Shown here: one piece after another, positions 27,102 to 34,823 of the stretch
Numbering within the stretch: the stretch's first letter is position 1
Layout of the letters: every line of letters starts with the position of its first letter
NCBI RefSeq assembly: GCF_000069785.1
Contig: NC_010530.1
Coordinates: forward strand, 924,001-988,000
Direction of reading: 5' to 3'
Length of the DNA: 64,000 bases
From: Cupriavidus taiwanensis LMG 19424
GTDB taxonomy: Bacteria; Pseudomonadota; Gammaproteobacteria; Burkholderiales; Burkholderiaceae
Position numbers and translations under genes: made by a program
The notes under the pieces: model-generated
The model's input: only the letters and a program-made list of their open reading frames with translations
Databases searched by the model: none
What the model was told of the DNA's origin: nothing

Positions 27102-28520
27102 TCACTGGACCTGCGCAATGCGCAGCAGATTGGTCGTGCCGGCCACCGTGAACGGCAGCCCGGCGGAAATCACGATCGACTGGCCGCGCTCGCCGAAGCG
27201 TTCCCTGAGCACGGTGCGGCTCGCCAGCTCGGTCATTTCCCGTACGTCGACGACTTCGTGGCACAGCACGGCGTGGACGCCCCAGGCCAGCGCCAGGCGG
27301 CGGGCCGTGGCGATGCGCGGGGTCATGCCAAGGATCGGCACCTCGGGGCGCTCGCGCGCCATGCGCAGCGCGGAATAGCCCGAGCTGGTGTAGGCCACCG
27401 TGGCCGGCACCCTTAGCAGTCCTGCCACATGGCGCACCGCGTAGCCGATGGCATCGGCCGCCTCGGCGCGCGGCGGCGTGTGCGAAGCCTGGATCGCGTC
27501 GTGGTAGAGCGGATCGGACTCGGTGCGCGTGATAATGCTGTTCATCATCTTCACGGCCTCCACCGGGTATCGGCCCGAGGCCGATTCGGCGGAAAGCATG
27601 ACCGCATCGGCGCCGTCGTAGACGGCCGTGGCCACGTCGGAGGCTTCCGCCCGGGTGGGCACCGGCGCGGCGACCATCGACTCCAGCATCTGCGTCGCCA
27701 CGATGACCGGCTTGCCCGCCTTGCGGCAGGCGCGCACGATGTGCTTCTGCAGCGATGGCACTTGCTCGGCGGGCATTTCCACGCCGAGATCGCCACGCGC
27801 CACCATCACTGCGTCGGCTTCGGCAACGATGGCATCCAGGCTCTGGATCGCGGCAGGCTTTTCCAGCTTGGCGACGATGCCGGCACGGTCCTGCACGATG
27901 GCCTTGATTTCATGGATATCTTCGGGCCGCTGCACGAACGACAGCGCAATCCAGTCCACGCCGAGCGCCAGGCCAAATTCGAGATCGCGACGGTCCTTGT
28001 CGGTCATGGCCGAGAGCGGCAGCACCACGCCAGGCACGTTGACGCCCTTGCGGTCGGACAGGGTGCCGCCATTGACCACCGTGGTGTCGGCGAAGTCGCT
28101 GCCGCAACGGTCCACGCGCAGGCGGATCTTGCCGTCGTCGAGCAGCAGTTCGGACCCTTCGCGCAGCGCCGCGAAGATCTCCGGGTGGGGCAGGCTGACG
28201 CGGGCCGCGGAACCGGGTACATCCTGGTCCAGGTCCAGCCGGAACGATGCCTCCGCCGCAAGCTGGACCGGTCCCTCGGCAAAGGCGCCGATGCGCAGCT
28301 TGGGACCTTGCAGATCGAGCAGCACGCCGATCGGGCGGCCACGTTCGCGCTCGATGGCCCGAATCGTGTCAAGCCGCTGGCGGTGGTCGTCGTGGCTGCC
28401 GTGGCTGAAGTTCAGGCGAAACACATCGGCGCCCGCGTCGAACAGCGCCTCGATGATCCCAGGTGACGTGCTGGCGGGCCCCAGCGTGGCCACGATCTTC
28501 GCATTGCGAAGGCGTCTCAT
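27102..28520 (-). CDS. pyk: Pyruvate kinase (TtuE-like)
   Basis: 472 residues. The start KIVATLGPAS, FRLNFSHGSHDDH, the active-site region AKLEKPAAIQSLD and the ADAVMVARGDLGVEMP box are all present. It converts phosphoenolpyruvate plus ADP to pyruvate plus ATP. The usual KIENxxG stretch reads KLEKPAA here. It sits 12 bp after ttuD, as ttuE does in Agrobacterium vitis tartrate loci, so it is probably the pathway-specific isozyme rather than the housekeeping one. Confidence 0.92.
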   Translation of the reverse strand: MRRLRNAKIVATLGPASTSPGIIEALFDAGADVFRLNFSHGSHDDHRQRLDTIRAIERERGRPIGVLLDLQGPKLRIGAFAEGPVQLAAEASFRLDLDQDVPGSAARVSLPHPEIFAALREGSELLLDDGKIRLRVDRCGSDFADTTVVNGGTLSDRKGVNVPGVVLPLSAMTDKDRRDLEFGLALGVDWIALSFVQRPEDIHEIKAIVQDRAGIVAKLEKPAAIQSLDAIVAEADAVMVARGDLGVEMPAEQVPSLQKHIVRACRKAGKPVIVATQMLESMVAAPVPTRAEASDVATAVYDGADAVMLSAESASGRYPVEAVKMMNSIITRTESDPLYHDAIQASHTPPRAEAADAIGYAVRHVAGLLRVPATVAYTSSGYSALRMARERPEVPILGMTPRIATARRLALAWGVHAVLCHEVVDVREMTELASRTVLRERFGERGQSIVISAGLPFTVAGTTNLLRIAQVQ

Positions 28521-28532
28521 GGTGATACTCCA

Positions 28533-29810
28533 TCAGGGCGCGATCAGGATCGCGCGGAAATCGTTGACGTTGGTCAGGGTGGGACCGGTGATGACGGCAT
28601 CGCCCAGCGCGGCGAAGAAACCGTGCCCGTCGTTGTTCGCCAGGGCATCCCGCGGGCGCATGCCCAGCGCCCAGGCGCGCGCGAGGGTGTCCGGCGTCAC
28701 GATGGCGCCGGCAATCTCTTCCTGGCCGTCGACCCCATCGGTGTCGCCCGCCAACGCATGAATGCGCGCGTCGCCGCGCAATGTCAGCGCGAGCGCGAGC
28801 AGGAACTCCACGTTGCGGCCGCCACGTCCCGTGCCCCGCACGGTGACGGTGGTTTCGCCGCCCGACAGCAGCACGCAGGGGCCGGGAAACAGCTGGTGAT
28901 TGGCCGATTCGAGGGCAAGCGAGCCGAGCACGAGCCCGACATCGCGTGCCTCGCCTTCGATCGCGTCGCCCAGCAGGTGCACGCGAAATCCCGCCGCGCG
29001 CGCGACGCCGGCAGCCGCTTCCAGCGCCATGCGGGGCGTGGCGACCAGGGTGGTGTCGATGCGCGGCAGGCCGGCGGCGCCAGGCTTGATGGTTTCCGCC
29101 GTTTCGGCTTCCAGTACGCGCAGGACGTGCGACGGCATTTCCAGACCGTAGCGGCGCACGATGTCGAGCGCGTCGTGGCGGGTGGTCGGGTCCGGCACGG
29201 TGGGGCCCGATGCAATGTCAATCGGGTCATCGCCCGGCACATCGGACAGCAGCAGGTTGCAGACCCTGGCCGGATAGCAGGCGGCGGCCAGGCGTCCGCC
29301 CTTGATCGCCGACAGGTGGCGCCGCACGCAGTTCATCTCCGCGATCGTGGCCCCGGACTTGAGCAGCGCGCGGTTGATGGCCTGCTTGTCCCGCAGCGAT
29401 ATGCCCGCCAGCGGCAGTGGCAGCAGCGAGGAACCCCCGCCGGACACCAGGCTGACCACCAGGTCGTCCTCGGTCAGGCCAGCCACCCGTTCCAGCATAC
29501 GGCGCGCGGCATCGTGTCCGGCGGCGTCGGGCACCGGATGCGCGGCTTGCAACACCTCGATGCGCTCGCACGGCACGGCATGGCCGTAACGCGTGACGAC
29601 GAGGCCCTCCAGCGCCCACGGCCAGGCGGCTTCGAAGGCCTGGGCCATGGCCGCCGACGCCTTGCCGGCACCGATCACGATGGTGCGGCCCTCAGGGCGT
29701 TCGGGCAAATGGCGCGCGATGATCTGCGATGGCTGCGCGGCGGCGACGGCGGCGTCGAACATGCGGCGCAGCAGTGCCGAGGCGGCTTGGGTGGAAATGG
29801 TCATCGTCAT
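28533..29810 (-). CDS. ttuD: Glycerate 2-kinase, MOFRL family (TtuD/GckA-like)
   Basis: 425 residues. IVIGAGKASAAMAQAFE near residue 45, VSLVSGGGSSLLPLPLAGIS near 115, and the C-terminal MOFRL domain (VLLSGGETTVTVRGTGRGGR, then ALAGDTDGVDG) identify a glycerate kinase; the family was earlier called hydroxypyruvate reductase TtuD. It makes 2-phosphoglycerate from D-glycerate. Two close ATGs at 29810 and 29804 share one TGAGG; the second has the better spacing. The upstream gap to ttuC is 115 bp. Confidence 0.9.
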   Translation of the reverse strand: MTMTISTQAASALLRRMFDAAVAAAQPSQIIARHLPERPEGRTIVIGAGKASAAMAQAFEAAWPWALEGLVVTRYGHAVPCERIEVLQAAHPVPDAAGHDAARRMLERVAGLTEDDLVVSLVSGGGSSLLPLPLAGISLRDKQAINRALLKSGATIAEMNCVRRHLSAIKGGRLAAACYPARVCNLLLSDVPGDDPIDIASGPTVPDPTTRHDALDIVRRYGLEMPSHVLRVLEAETAETIKPGAAGLPRIDTTLVATPRMALEAAAGVARAAGFRVHLLGDAIEGEARDVGLVLGSLALESANHQLFPGPCVLLSGGETTVTVRGTGRGGRNVEFLLALALTLRGDARIHALAGDTDGVDGQEEIAGAIVTPDTLARAWALGMRPRDALANNDGHGFFAALGDAVITGPTLTNVNDFRAILIAP

Positions 29811-29925
29811 TGGCCTCAGTGCGTCAGTCCGGCGTGGGCATGGGCGGCGGCGAGATCCGCTGTGCGAACCATGCAGCGGCGCGCGCCCGCACGCGGCCCG
29901 GCCGGGACCGGGGCGCGAAGCTGCC

Positions 29926-31011
29926 TCAGGCGGCCTTCTGGCTGCTTGCCGCAAGCAAGTCGCAGACGGCCCGGGTCACGTCGACCGTCCGGGCCTTGCC
30001 GCCCAGGTCGCCGGTATGCAGCGCCGGATTGGCGGTCACGGCTTCGATTGCCGCCATCACGCGTTGCGCGGCGGCGTGTTCCCCCAGGTGTTCGAGCAGC
30101 ATGACCACCGACCAGAACGTGCCGACGGGGTTGGCCAGGCCCTTGCCCATGATGTCGAAGGCCGAACCGTGGATCGGCTCGAACATCGACGGGTAGCGGC
30201 GCTCCGGGTCGATGTTGCCGGTGGGCGCAATGCCGAGGCTGCCGGCCAGCGCGGCGGCCAGGTCGCTCAGGATGTCGGCGTGCAGGTTGGTGGCGACGAT
30301 GGTGTCGAGCGTCGCGGGGCGGTTCACCATGCGCGCGGTGGCGGCATCGACCAGTTCCTTGTCCCAGGTGACGTCGGGAAAGTCCTTTGCCACCTGCACC
30401 GCGACTTCATCCCACATGACCATGGCATGGCGCTGCGCGTTGGACTTGGTGATCACGGTCAGCAGCTTGCGCGGACGCGACTGCGCCAGCTTGAACGCGA
30501 AGCGCAGAATGCGCTCCACCCCGACCCGCGTCATCATCGAGACATCGGTGGCGGCCTCGATCGGATGGCCCTGGTGCACGCGGCCGCCGACGCCAGAATA
30601 TTCGCCTTCCGAGTTCTCGCGCACGATCACCCAGTTCAGGTCTTCCGGCGCGCAGCGCTTGAGCGGGCCGTCGATGCCCGGCAGGATGCGCGTCGGGCGC
30701 ACGTTGGCGTACTGGTCGAAGCCCTGGCAGATCTTCAGGCGCAGGCCCCAGAGCGTGATGTGGTCGGGGATCTGGTTGTCGCCGGCGGAGCCGAACAGGA
30801 TGGCGTCCTTGTCACGCAGCGCATCGAGACCGTCCGCCGGCATCATCACGCCATGCTGGCGGTAGTAGTCGCCGCCCCAGTCGAAGTTCTCGAACTCGAA
30901 GCGAAAGCTGGCGCCATGGGCGGCCAGCGCTTCCATCACCTCGCGGCCCGCCGGCACGACTTCCTTGCCGATGCCGTCCCCCGGGATGGTTGCAATCTTG
31001 TACGTCTTCAT
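29926..31011 (-). CDS. ttuC: Tartrate / D-malate dehydrogenase (decarboxylating), TtuC/DmlA-like
   Basis: 361 residues of the isocitrate/isopropylmalate dehydrogenase family. It opens YKIATIPGDGIGKEVVPAG. The tartrate/D-malate subgroup marks are RPTRILPGIDGPL, VIVRENSEGEYSGVGGR and ATNLHADILSDLAAAL, with the NAD site at EPIHGSAFDIMGKGLANPVG. It oxidises tartrate and/or D-malate, often with decarboxylation. AGGAG lies eight bases before ATG. It leads the ttuC-ttuD-pyk run and is divergent from the LysR gene. Confidence 0.9.
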   Translation of the reverse strand: MKTYKIATIPGDGIGKEVVPAGREVMEALAAHGASFRFEFENFDWGGDYYRQHGVMMPADGLDALRDKDAILFGSAGDNQIPDHITLWGLRLKICQGFDQYANVRPTRILPGIDGPLKRCAPEDLNWVIVRENSEGEYSGVGGRVHQGHPIEAATDVSMMTRVGVERILRFAFKLAQSRPRKLLTVITKSNAQRHAMVMWDEVAVQVAKDFPDVTWDKELVDAATARMVNRPATLDTIVATNLHADILSDLAAALAGSLGIAPTGNIDPERRYPSMFEPIHGSAFDIMGKGLANPVGTFWSVVMLLEHLGEHAAAQRVMAAIEAVTANPALHTGDLGGKARTVDVTRAVCDLLAASSQKAA

Positions 31012-31116
31012 CGTTCGTCTCCTGTCAGTTCTGGAAAATTCCGTTGGGTGCGCGGCATCGCTGCCGAAAGCGTTGGACGGATTCTGGCGGGTGGACGAGG
31101 TGTTGGATCGTGGCTA

Positions 31117-31145
31117 AAGTTAAACTATTCTTAACTTCGAGTTAA
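31117..31145. promoter_or_regulatory. Overlapping palindromes between ttuC and the LysR gene, candidate LysR operator
   Basis: AAGTTAA-ACTATTC-TTAACTT (31117-31137) is a perfect 7-base dyad. It overlaps a second one, TTAACT-TCG-AGTTAA (31131-31145). It ends 9 bp before the LysR start and lies about 105 bp upstream of ttuC, a typical place for a LysR box with autorepression. Binding is inferred. Confidence 0.6.
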
Positions 31146-31154
31146 AGGTGAGAC

Positions 31155-32078
31155 ATGGCGGCCAACACTGCGATCCAGCCCGCCGAGCTGGGCTTCTTCG
31201 TCGCGCTGGCTGCGGCCGGCAGCCTGAGCGCCGCGGCACGCGACCTGGGTATCAGCACGGCGGCGGTCAGCAAGCGGCTGGGGCAGATGGAGGCGCGCAT
31301 CGGCATGCCGCTGGTGATCCGCACCACCCGGCGCATGAGCCTGACCCCGGAGGGAGAGGTGTTGCTCGAACATGCGCGCCGCATCCTGGGCGAACTGGAC
31401 GATCTGGAGCAATTGCTGACCAGCGCCAAGAGCAGGCCCAGCGGCCTGCTTCGCGTCAATGCCACGCTCGGTTTCGGTCGCATGCATGTGGCGCCGGTCA
31501 TCTCGGACTACAGCCGCAGGTATCCCGAGGTGGATGTGCAGCTGCAGCTGTCGGCCGACCCGCCTCCGTTGACCGAAGATGCCTTCGACGTCTGCGTGCG
31601 CTTCGGCGAGCCGCCGGACGCCCGCATCGTGGCGCGCAAGCTGGCGCCGAACCGCCGCCTGCTGGTGGCGTCGCCGGGCTACCTGCGCAAGCACGGCACC
31701 CCGCAGGTGCCGGCGGACTTGCCGCGTCATAACTGCATCGGCATCCGCCAGGGCAGCGATGCCTATGGCGTGTGGCGGCTGACCGCGATCCGGGGAGCCA
31801 GGCCGCGCACCGAGGCTGTCCACGTGCGCGGCAACCTGACCACCAACGATGGCGAGATCGCCGTGAACTGGGCGTTGGAAGGGCACGGCATCGTGCTGCG
31901 TGCGGAATGGGATGTCGACCGCTACCTGCGCAGCGGAAGGCTGGTGCAGGTGCTGCCGCAATATGCGACGCCGGAAGCCAACATCTATGCCGTGTATCAA
32001 CAGCGGCATCAATTGTCGTCGCGGATCCGGCTGTTCGTGGAGTATCTGGCGGAGAAATTCGCGGCGTTTGGTCAGTAG
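31155..32078 (+). CDS. LysR-family regulator of the tartrate cluster (TtuA-like)
   Basis: 307 residues. The N-terminal winged HTH is FFVALAAAGSLSAAARDLGI followed by STAAVSKRLGQMEARIGMPL. The rest is the usual effector-binding domain (GLLRVNATLGFGRMHVAPVI). It is divergent from ttuC across 143 bp containing the palindromes at 31117-31145. In A. vitis the equivalent regulator is TtuA; the assignment here rests on position only. AAAGGTGAG precedes ATG. Confidence 0.88.
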   Translation: MAANTAIQPAELGFFVALAAAGSLSAAARDLGISTAAVSKRLGQMEARIGMPLVIRTTRRMSLTPEGEVLLEHARRILGELDDLEQLLTSAKSRPSGLLRVNATLGFGRMHVAPVISDYSRRYPEVDVQLQLSADPPPLTEDAFDVCVRFGEPPDARIVARKLAPNRRLLVASPGYLRKHGTPQVPADLPRHNCIGIRQGSDAYGVWRLTAIRGARPRTEAVHVRGNLTTNDGEIAVNWALEGHGIVLRAEWDVDRYLRSGRLVQVLPQYATPEANIYAVYQQRHQLSSRIRLFVEYLAEKFAAFGQ

Positions 32079-32147
32079 GGCTGCGTGGCTGCAGCGAACG
32101 GGTGTGAATGCATGATGCCTTGCCGCCAACCCCCGGCAAGGCGATGT

Positions 32148-32711
32148 CTACAGATGCTCGAAGACGCGCCCGACCAACCCGTCGTAGTTGGAATCTTCCG
32201 TGTTGACGATTGCCTCTATCATCTGCGCGAACGCGGTGGTGGGATCTGTCTCCGACGAAAGGACGCGCGCGGTCGCAAGCGCAATGGAGCTCACGGCGGA
32301 CTTGTGCCGGCTGCCACGCAGCTCGAAGAGAAACTGGTGGGTTTCCCCCGACGACGAGTCCCCGCTGTTTGTGTGCGAAAGGATTGTGGCTTTGACGCCA
32401 GGAAGAGGTCCGTGGGGTGCACTTGCATCCTCGGCCGGGGCATATCGGGCGTTCGGCCGTGGCTGCATTGCGCTATCGCGAACCGCGCCATCGAAGGCCG
32501 CAAGGGCGTCGAGCGGACGGCCGAGCAGTGCCAGGCTGCGGACCACACAAAGCGCCGCACGCAACGACACTTCCAAAGGGTCCGAAAGGACAAGTGCGCT
32601 GTCCGCCAGCGCATCGATATTCTCTCGATAAGCGTCCTGCGTACCGTTCGGGAACGCTGTCACGCGCCGGCGCAACGCAGCGCTGCTGCGAAGCAGGTCT
32701 TGGGTCTCCAT
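32148..32711 (-). CDS. Hypothetical protein, unrecognised
   Basis: 187 residues starting METQDLLRSSAALRRRVTAF. An excellent AGGAGAAGG precedes ATG 32711. The protein is soluble, with a helix-rich N-terminal half (LEVSLRAALCVVRSLALLGR) and a more charged C-terminal half (SRHKSAVSSIALATARVLSS, then EDSNYDGLVGRVFEHL). There is no signal peptide, membrane segment or motif I know. GC is a little lower than in its neighbours. It is convergent with the LysR gene and stands alone. Confidence 0.65.
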   Translation of the reverse strand: METQDLLRSSAALRRRVTAFPNGTQDAYRENIDALADSALVLSDPLEVSLRAALCVVRSLALLGRPLDALAAFDGAVRDSAMQPRPNARYAPAEDASAPHGPLPGVKATILSHTNSGDSSSGETHQFLFELRGSRHKSAVSSIALATARVLSSETDPTTAFAQMIEAIVNTEDSNYDGLVGRVFEHL

Positions 32712-32984
32712 CGCCTTCTCCTGGTCATGTGCAACCGGGAATTCAGCGGCACCGTGCCTCCATACTACGCCTTTGTCCGGAACCCGCCGGAACCGCTATG
32801 TGGAAGCTTGGGGGAAACGACCCGTTTGCGCATGTCTCCGGGGAAGCGGGTTCAGGCCGCCTGGGGATGGATGGCCGGAAAGCATGCTATGTGGCAGGCA
32901 GGCGGGACGCGCCCGTCGGCGACCACGATTCAGCCGCAAGGCGGGAGAGGCCCAGGGGCAGGCGCGACAGCACGTTGCGGGAGG

Positions 32985-33782
32985 TTAGCCGTGTTGGTGC
33001 CTGGCGATGAAGGCTTCTACGGCGTCGTGCAGCATGACCGGCTTCTCCAGAAAGATGAAGTGGCCACCGTTCAGGATGGCAAACTCGGCCCCCGGAATCC
33101 GGCCGGCCAGTTCCTCGGAAAAATACGGCGGCGCGCAGAAGTCGCGTTCGCCCACTAGCACCAGCGTTGGCGTGGTGATCGACGGCAGGTCATCGAAGGC
33201 GTCATGCCCGGCGATCATGTCGATCCGGGCGAAGACGATCTCCGGTTCGAATGGACAGGCCGATGCCGTGTTCACCCAGGCCTGCACCTGCTCCGGGTGC
33301 TCGCGCTGGAATTCCGGATCGAAGAGGAATAGCGCGTTGGCCTCGGTAGACGCGCGCAGGCCGGAATCGGCCAGCATGCGTCGCCGCATGTCGAACTGGC
33401 GCCGATAGAACGCGTCCGCGCGTGCGATCGAAGAGAGGATTGTCGCGCTACGCAAGCGTTCGCGGTGATGGATCGCCAGCCACTGTACGATGGCCCCGCC
33501 GGTCGATGAGCCGACCGCATGAACCGGCCCGCAACCGACCGCCTCGATGACCCGCACCATGTCCAGCGCGTGCTGCGCAATGGTCATGCCGCGGGCGGTG
33601 TGCTCGGAAGCGCCGGTGCCGCGGTGATCCGGTACGATCACTTGGTGATGCGCGGCGAACAGATCGATCTGCGGTCCCCAGGAGGCGCCGACCCCCGCAA
33701 GCCCGGCGAGCAGCAGCACGGGTGATCCGCCGCCCTTGACCTCGTAGTGGATCGACACACCATCGGACGCTATGCACGGCAT
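32985..33782 (-). CDS. Alpha/beta hydrolase (3-oxoadipate-enol-lactonase-like)
   Basis: 265 residues with a complete triad: nucleophile Ser in GSSTGGAIVQW near residue 98, acid Asp in VLVGERDFCAPP, and base His in NGGHFIFLEKP. The oxyanion stretch LLLAGLAGVGASW and the DHRGTGAS turn are typical of the PcaD/RutD group. The substrate is not evident. It is 193 bp downstream of the VOC gene on the same strand. Confidence 0.88.
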   Translation of the reverse strand: MPCIASDGVSIHYEVKGGGSPVLLLAGLAGVGASWGPQIDLFAAHHQVIVPDHRGTGASEHTARGMTIAQHALDMVRVIEAVGCGPVHAVGSSTGGAIVQWLAIHHRERLRSATILSSIARADAFYRRQFDMRRRMLADSGLRASTEANALFLFDPEFQREHPEQVQAWVNTASACPFEPEIVFARIDMIAGHDAFDDLPSITTPTLVLVGERDFCAPPYFSEELAGRIPGAEFAILNGGHFIFLEKPVMLHDAVEAFIARHQHG

Positions 33783-33975
33783 CTTGTTTCTCCGGCTTCA
33801 GGGCAGCGCCAGGCAGTGCTTGGACACGTCGACGATCATGCCTGCGAGATGAATATTAGTGCCTGCAGGCCAACGTGGACATGGGGGTAGGGCGGCGGAA
33901 GGTCTGTGCCGGACGTAGCCGTGCCGCGTGGCGGCTACGTGGTCGTCGCGGGGAATGGGGGCGTCGTGAGTACGC

Positions 33976-34350
33976 TTACGCGCCAGGCGCGTGGCAAACC
34001 GCCTCGATATTGTGCCCGTCAGGGCCAATCACGAACGCCGCATAGTAGTTCGCGTGGTAGTGGGGCCGAAGACCCGGCGCACCATTGTCCGTGGCTCCCG
34101 CGGCTAGCGCTGCGCGATGGAAGGCGTCGACCTGTTGCCGGGTCTCGGCGACAAACGCCAGGTGCAGATGCGCTGGCTTCTCGTCGGTCTGGAACAGGCA
34201 TAGCGAAGCCTTGCCCTTTCCGCTGAGCTCGACACCGTAGGCCGGCGGTCCCTCCGACGCCACCGCTACACCGAGCGGCGCCAGCGCTTTGAGGAAGAAC
34301 GCCTTGCTGGCGGCATAGTCGCTGACACCGAATTTGACGTGGTCAAACAT
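33976..34350 (-). CDS. VOC-family (glyoxalase-like) protein
   Basis: 124 residues. It opens MFDHVKFGVSDYAASKAFF and ends FVIGPDGHNIEAVCH, with HLHLAFVAETRQQVDAFHR between; these are the usual VOC marks. GAGGAG lies just before ATG 34350. The substrate is unknown. An upstream open frame on the same strand ends right at this ribosome binding site. Confidence 0.85.
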   Translation of the reverse strand: MFDHVKFGVSDYAASKAFFLKALAPLGVAVASEGPPAYGVELSGKGKASLCLFQTDEKPAHLHLAFVAETRQQVDAFHRAALAAGATDNGAPGLRPHYHANYYAAFVIGPDGHNIEAVCHAPGA

Positions 34351-34359
34351 GGGATCTCC

Positions 34360-34752
34360 TCAGTCGTTCGTGTGCCTGCGTTGCGTAGCGGGCCGCGAGG
34401 CATCCGGCGACGCAAGCAGTGCCAACGCATCGGCGAACGCCGTGGCAAACAGATGGTCGTGTACGACTTCGTCCGGGTCGTAGCAGCAATCCTTGACCGT
34501 GAACAGGTGCGCCGGATGGTCTGGTCCAGGTTCAACGGGTGGCGACCTCAGGCTCCGGCGACAGCGGATGACGAGGCACTCTATCACGGCACTCCGTGCC
34601 AGCGGTGTGCGTGACACAAGCTGCGAGCTACGCCGATTCCAGCGAAGGCATGCCGCAGCCGCTGCGGCGGCCGCAGCTGTCGCGACTCGCGTTCGGCGCC
34701 GGCCATGTGCCCTCGATAACATGACTCGGACTGTACAAGCGCTTGCTAACAC
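34360..34752 (-). CDS. Doubtful small open frame upstream of the VOC gene
   Basis: The intergenic region 34351-34823 has one open frame of up to 130 residues on the minus strand with a GTG start. Its stop codon lies inside the VOC ribosome binding site, as in real operons, and the last 40 residues (DPDEVVHDHLFATAFADALA) look protein-like. The first half is Ala/Arg-rich and contains a poly-Ala run caused by a GCN repeat, so it may be a remnant or chance. No family is recognised. Confidence 0.25.
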   Translation of the reverse strand: MLASACTVRVMLSRAHGRRRTRVATAAAAAAAAACLRWNRRSSQLVSRTPLARSAVIECLVIRCRRSLRSPPVEPGPDHPAHLFTVKDCCYDPDEVVHDHLFATAFADALALLASPDASRPATQRRHTND

Positions 34753-34756
34753 AATC

Positions 34757-34769
34757 GAGAATCATTATC
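34757..34769. promoter_or_regulatory. Fur-box-like site upstream of the TonB-dependent receptor
   Basis: GAGAATCATTATC matches the right 13 bases of the Fur consensus at 12 of 13 positions; the full 19-mer matches at about 13 of 19. It is 54 bp before the receptor start, in a short AT-rich stretch, which fits iron-dependent repression. Confidence 0.65.
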
Positions 34770-34823
34770 ATTTACGGTTTTGTTACAAATCATTAGAACG
34801 CTGCGCGCGCGCCCGCTGCCACC

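Noticed and set aside
27102..28520. Housekeeping pyruvate kinase
   Set aside because: Its position 12 bp after ttuD in a tartrate-type cluster argues for the pathway-specific TtuE-like isozyme.
32085..33158. Plus-strand open frame of 357 codons
   Set aside because: Arg/Cys-rich composition with no family resemblance; it lies over the minus-strand genes 32148-32711 and 32985-33782, which have ribosome binding sites and protein-like sequence.
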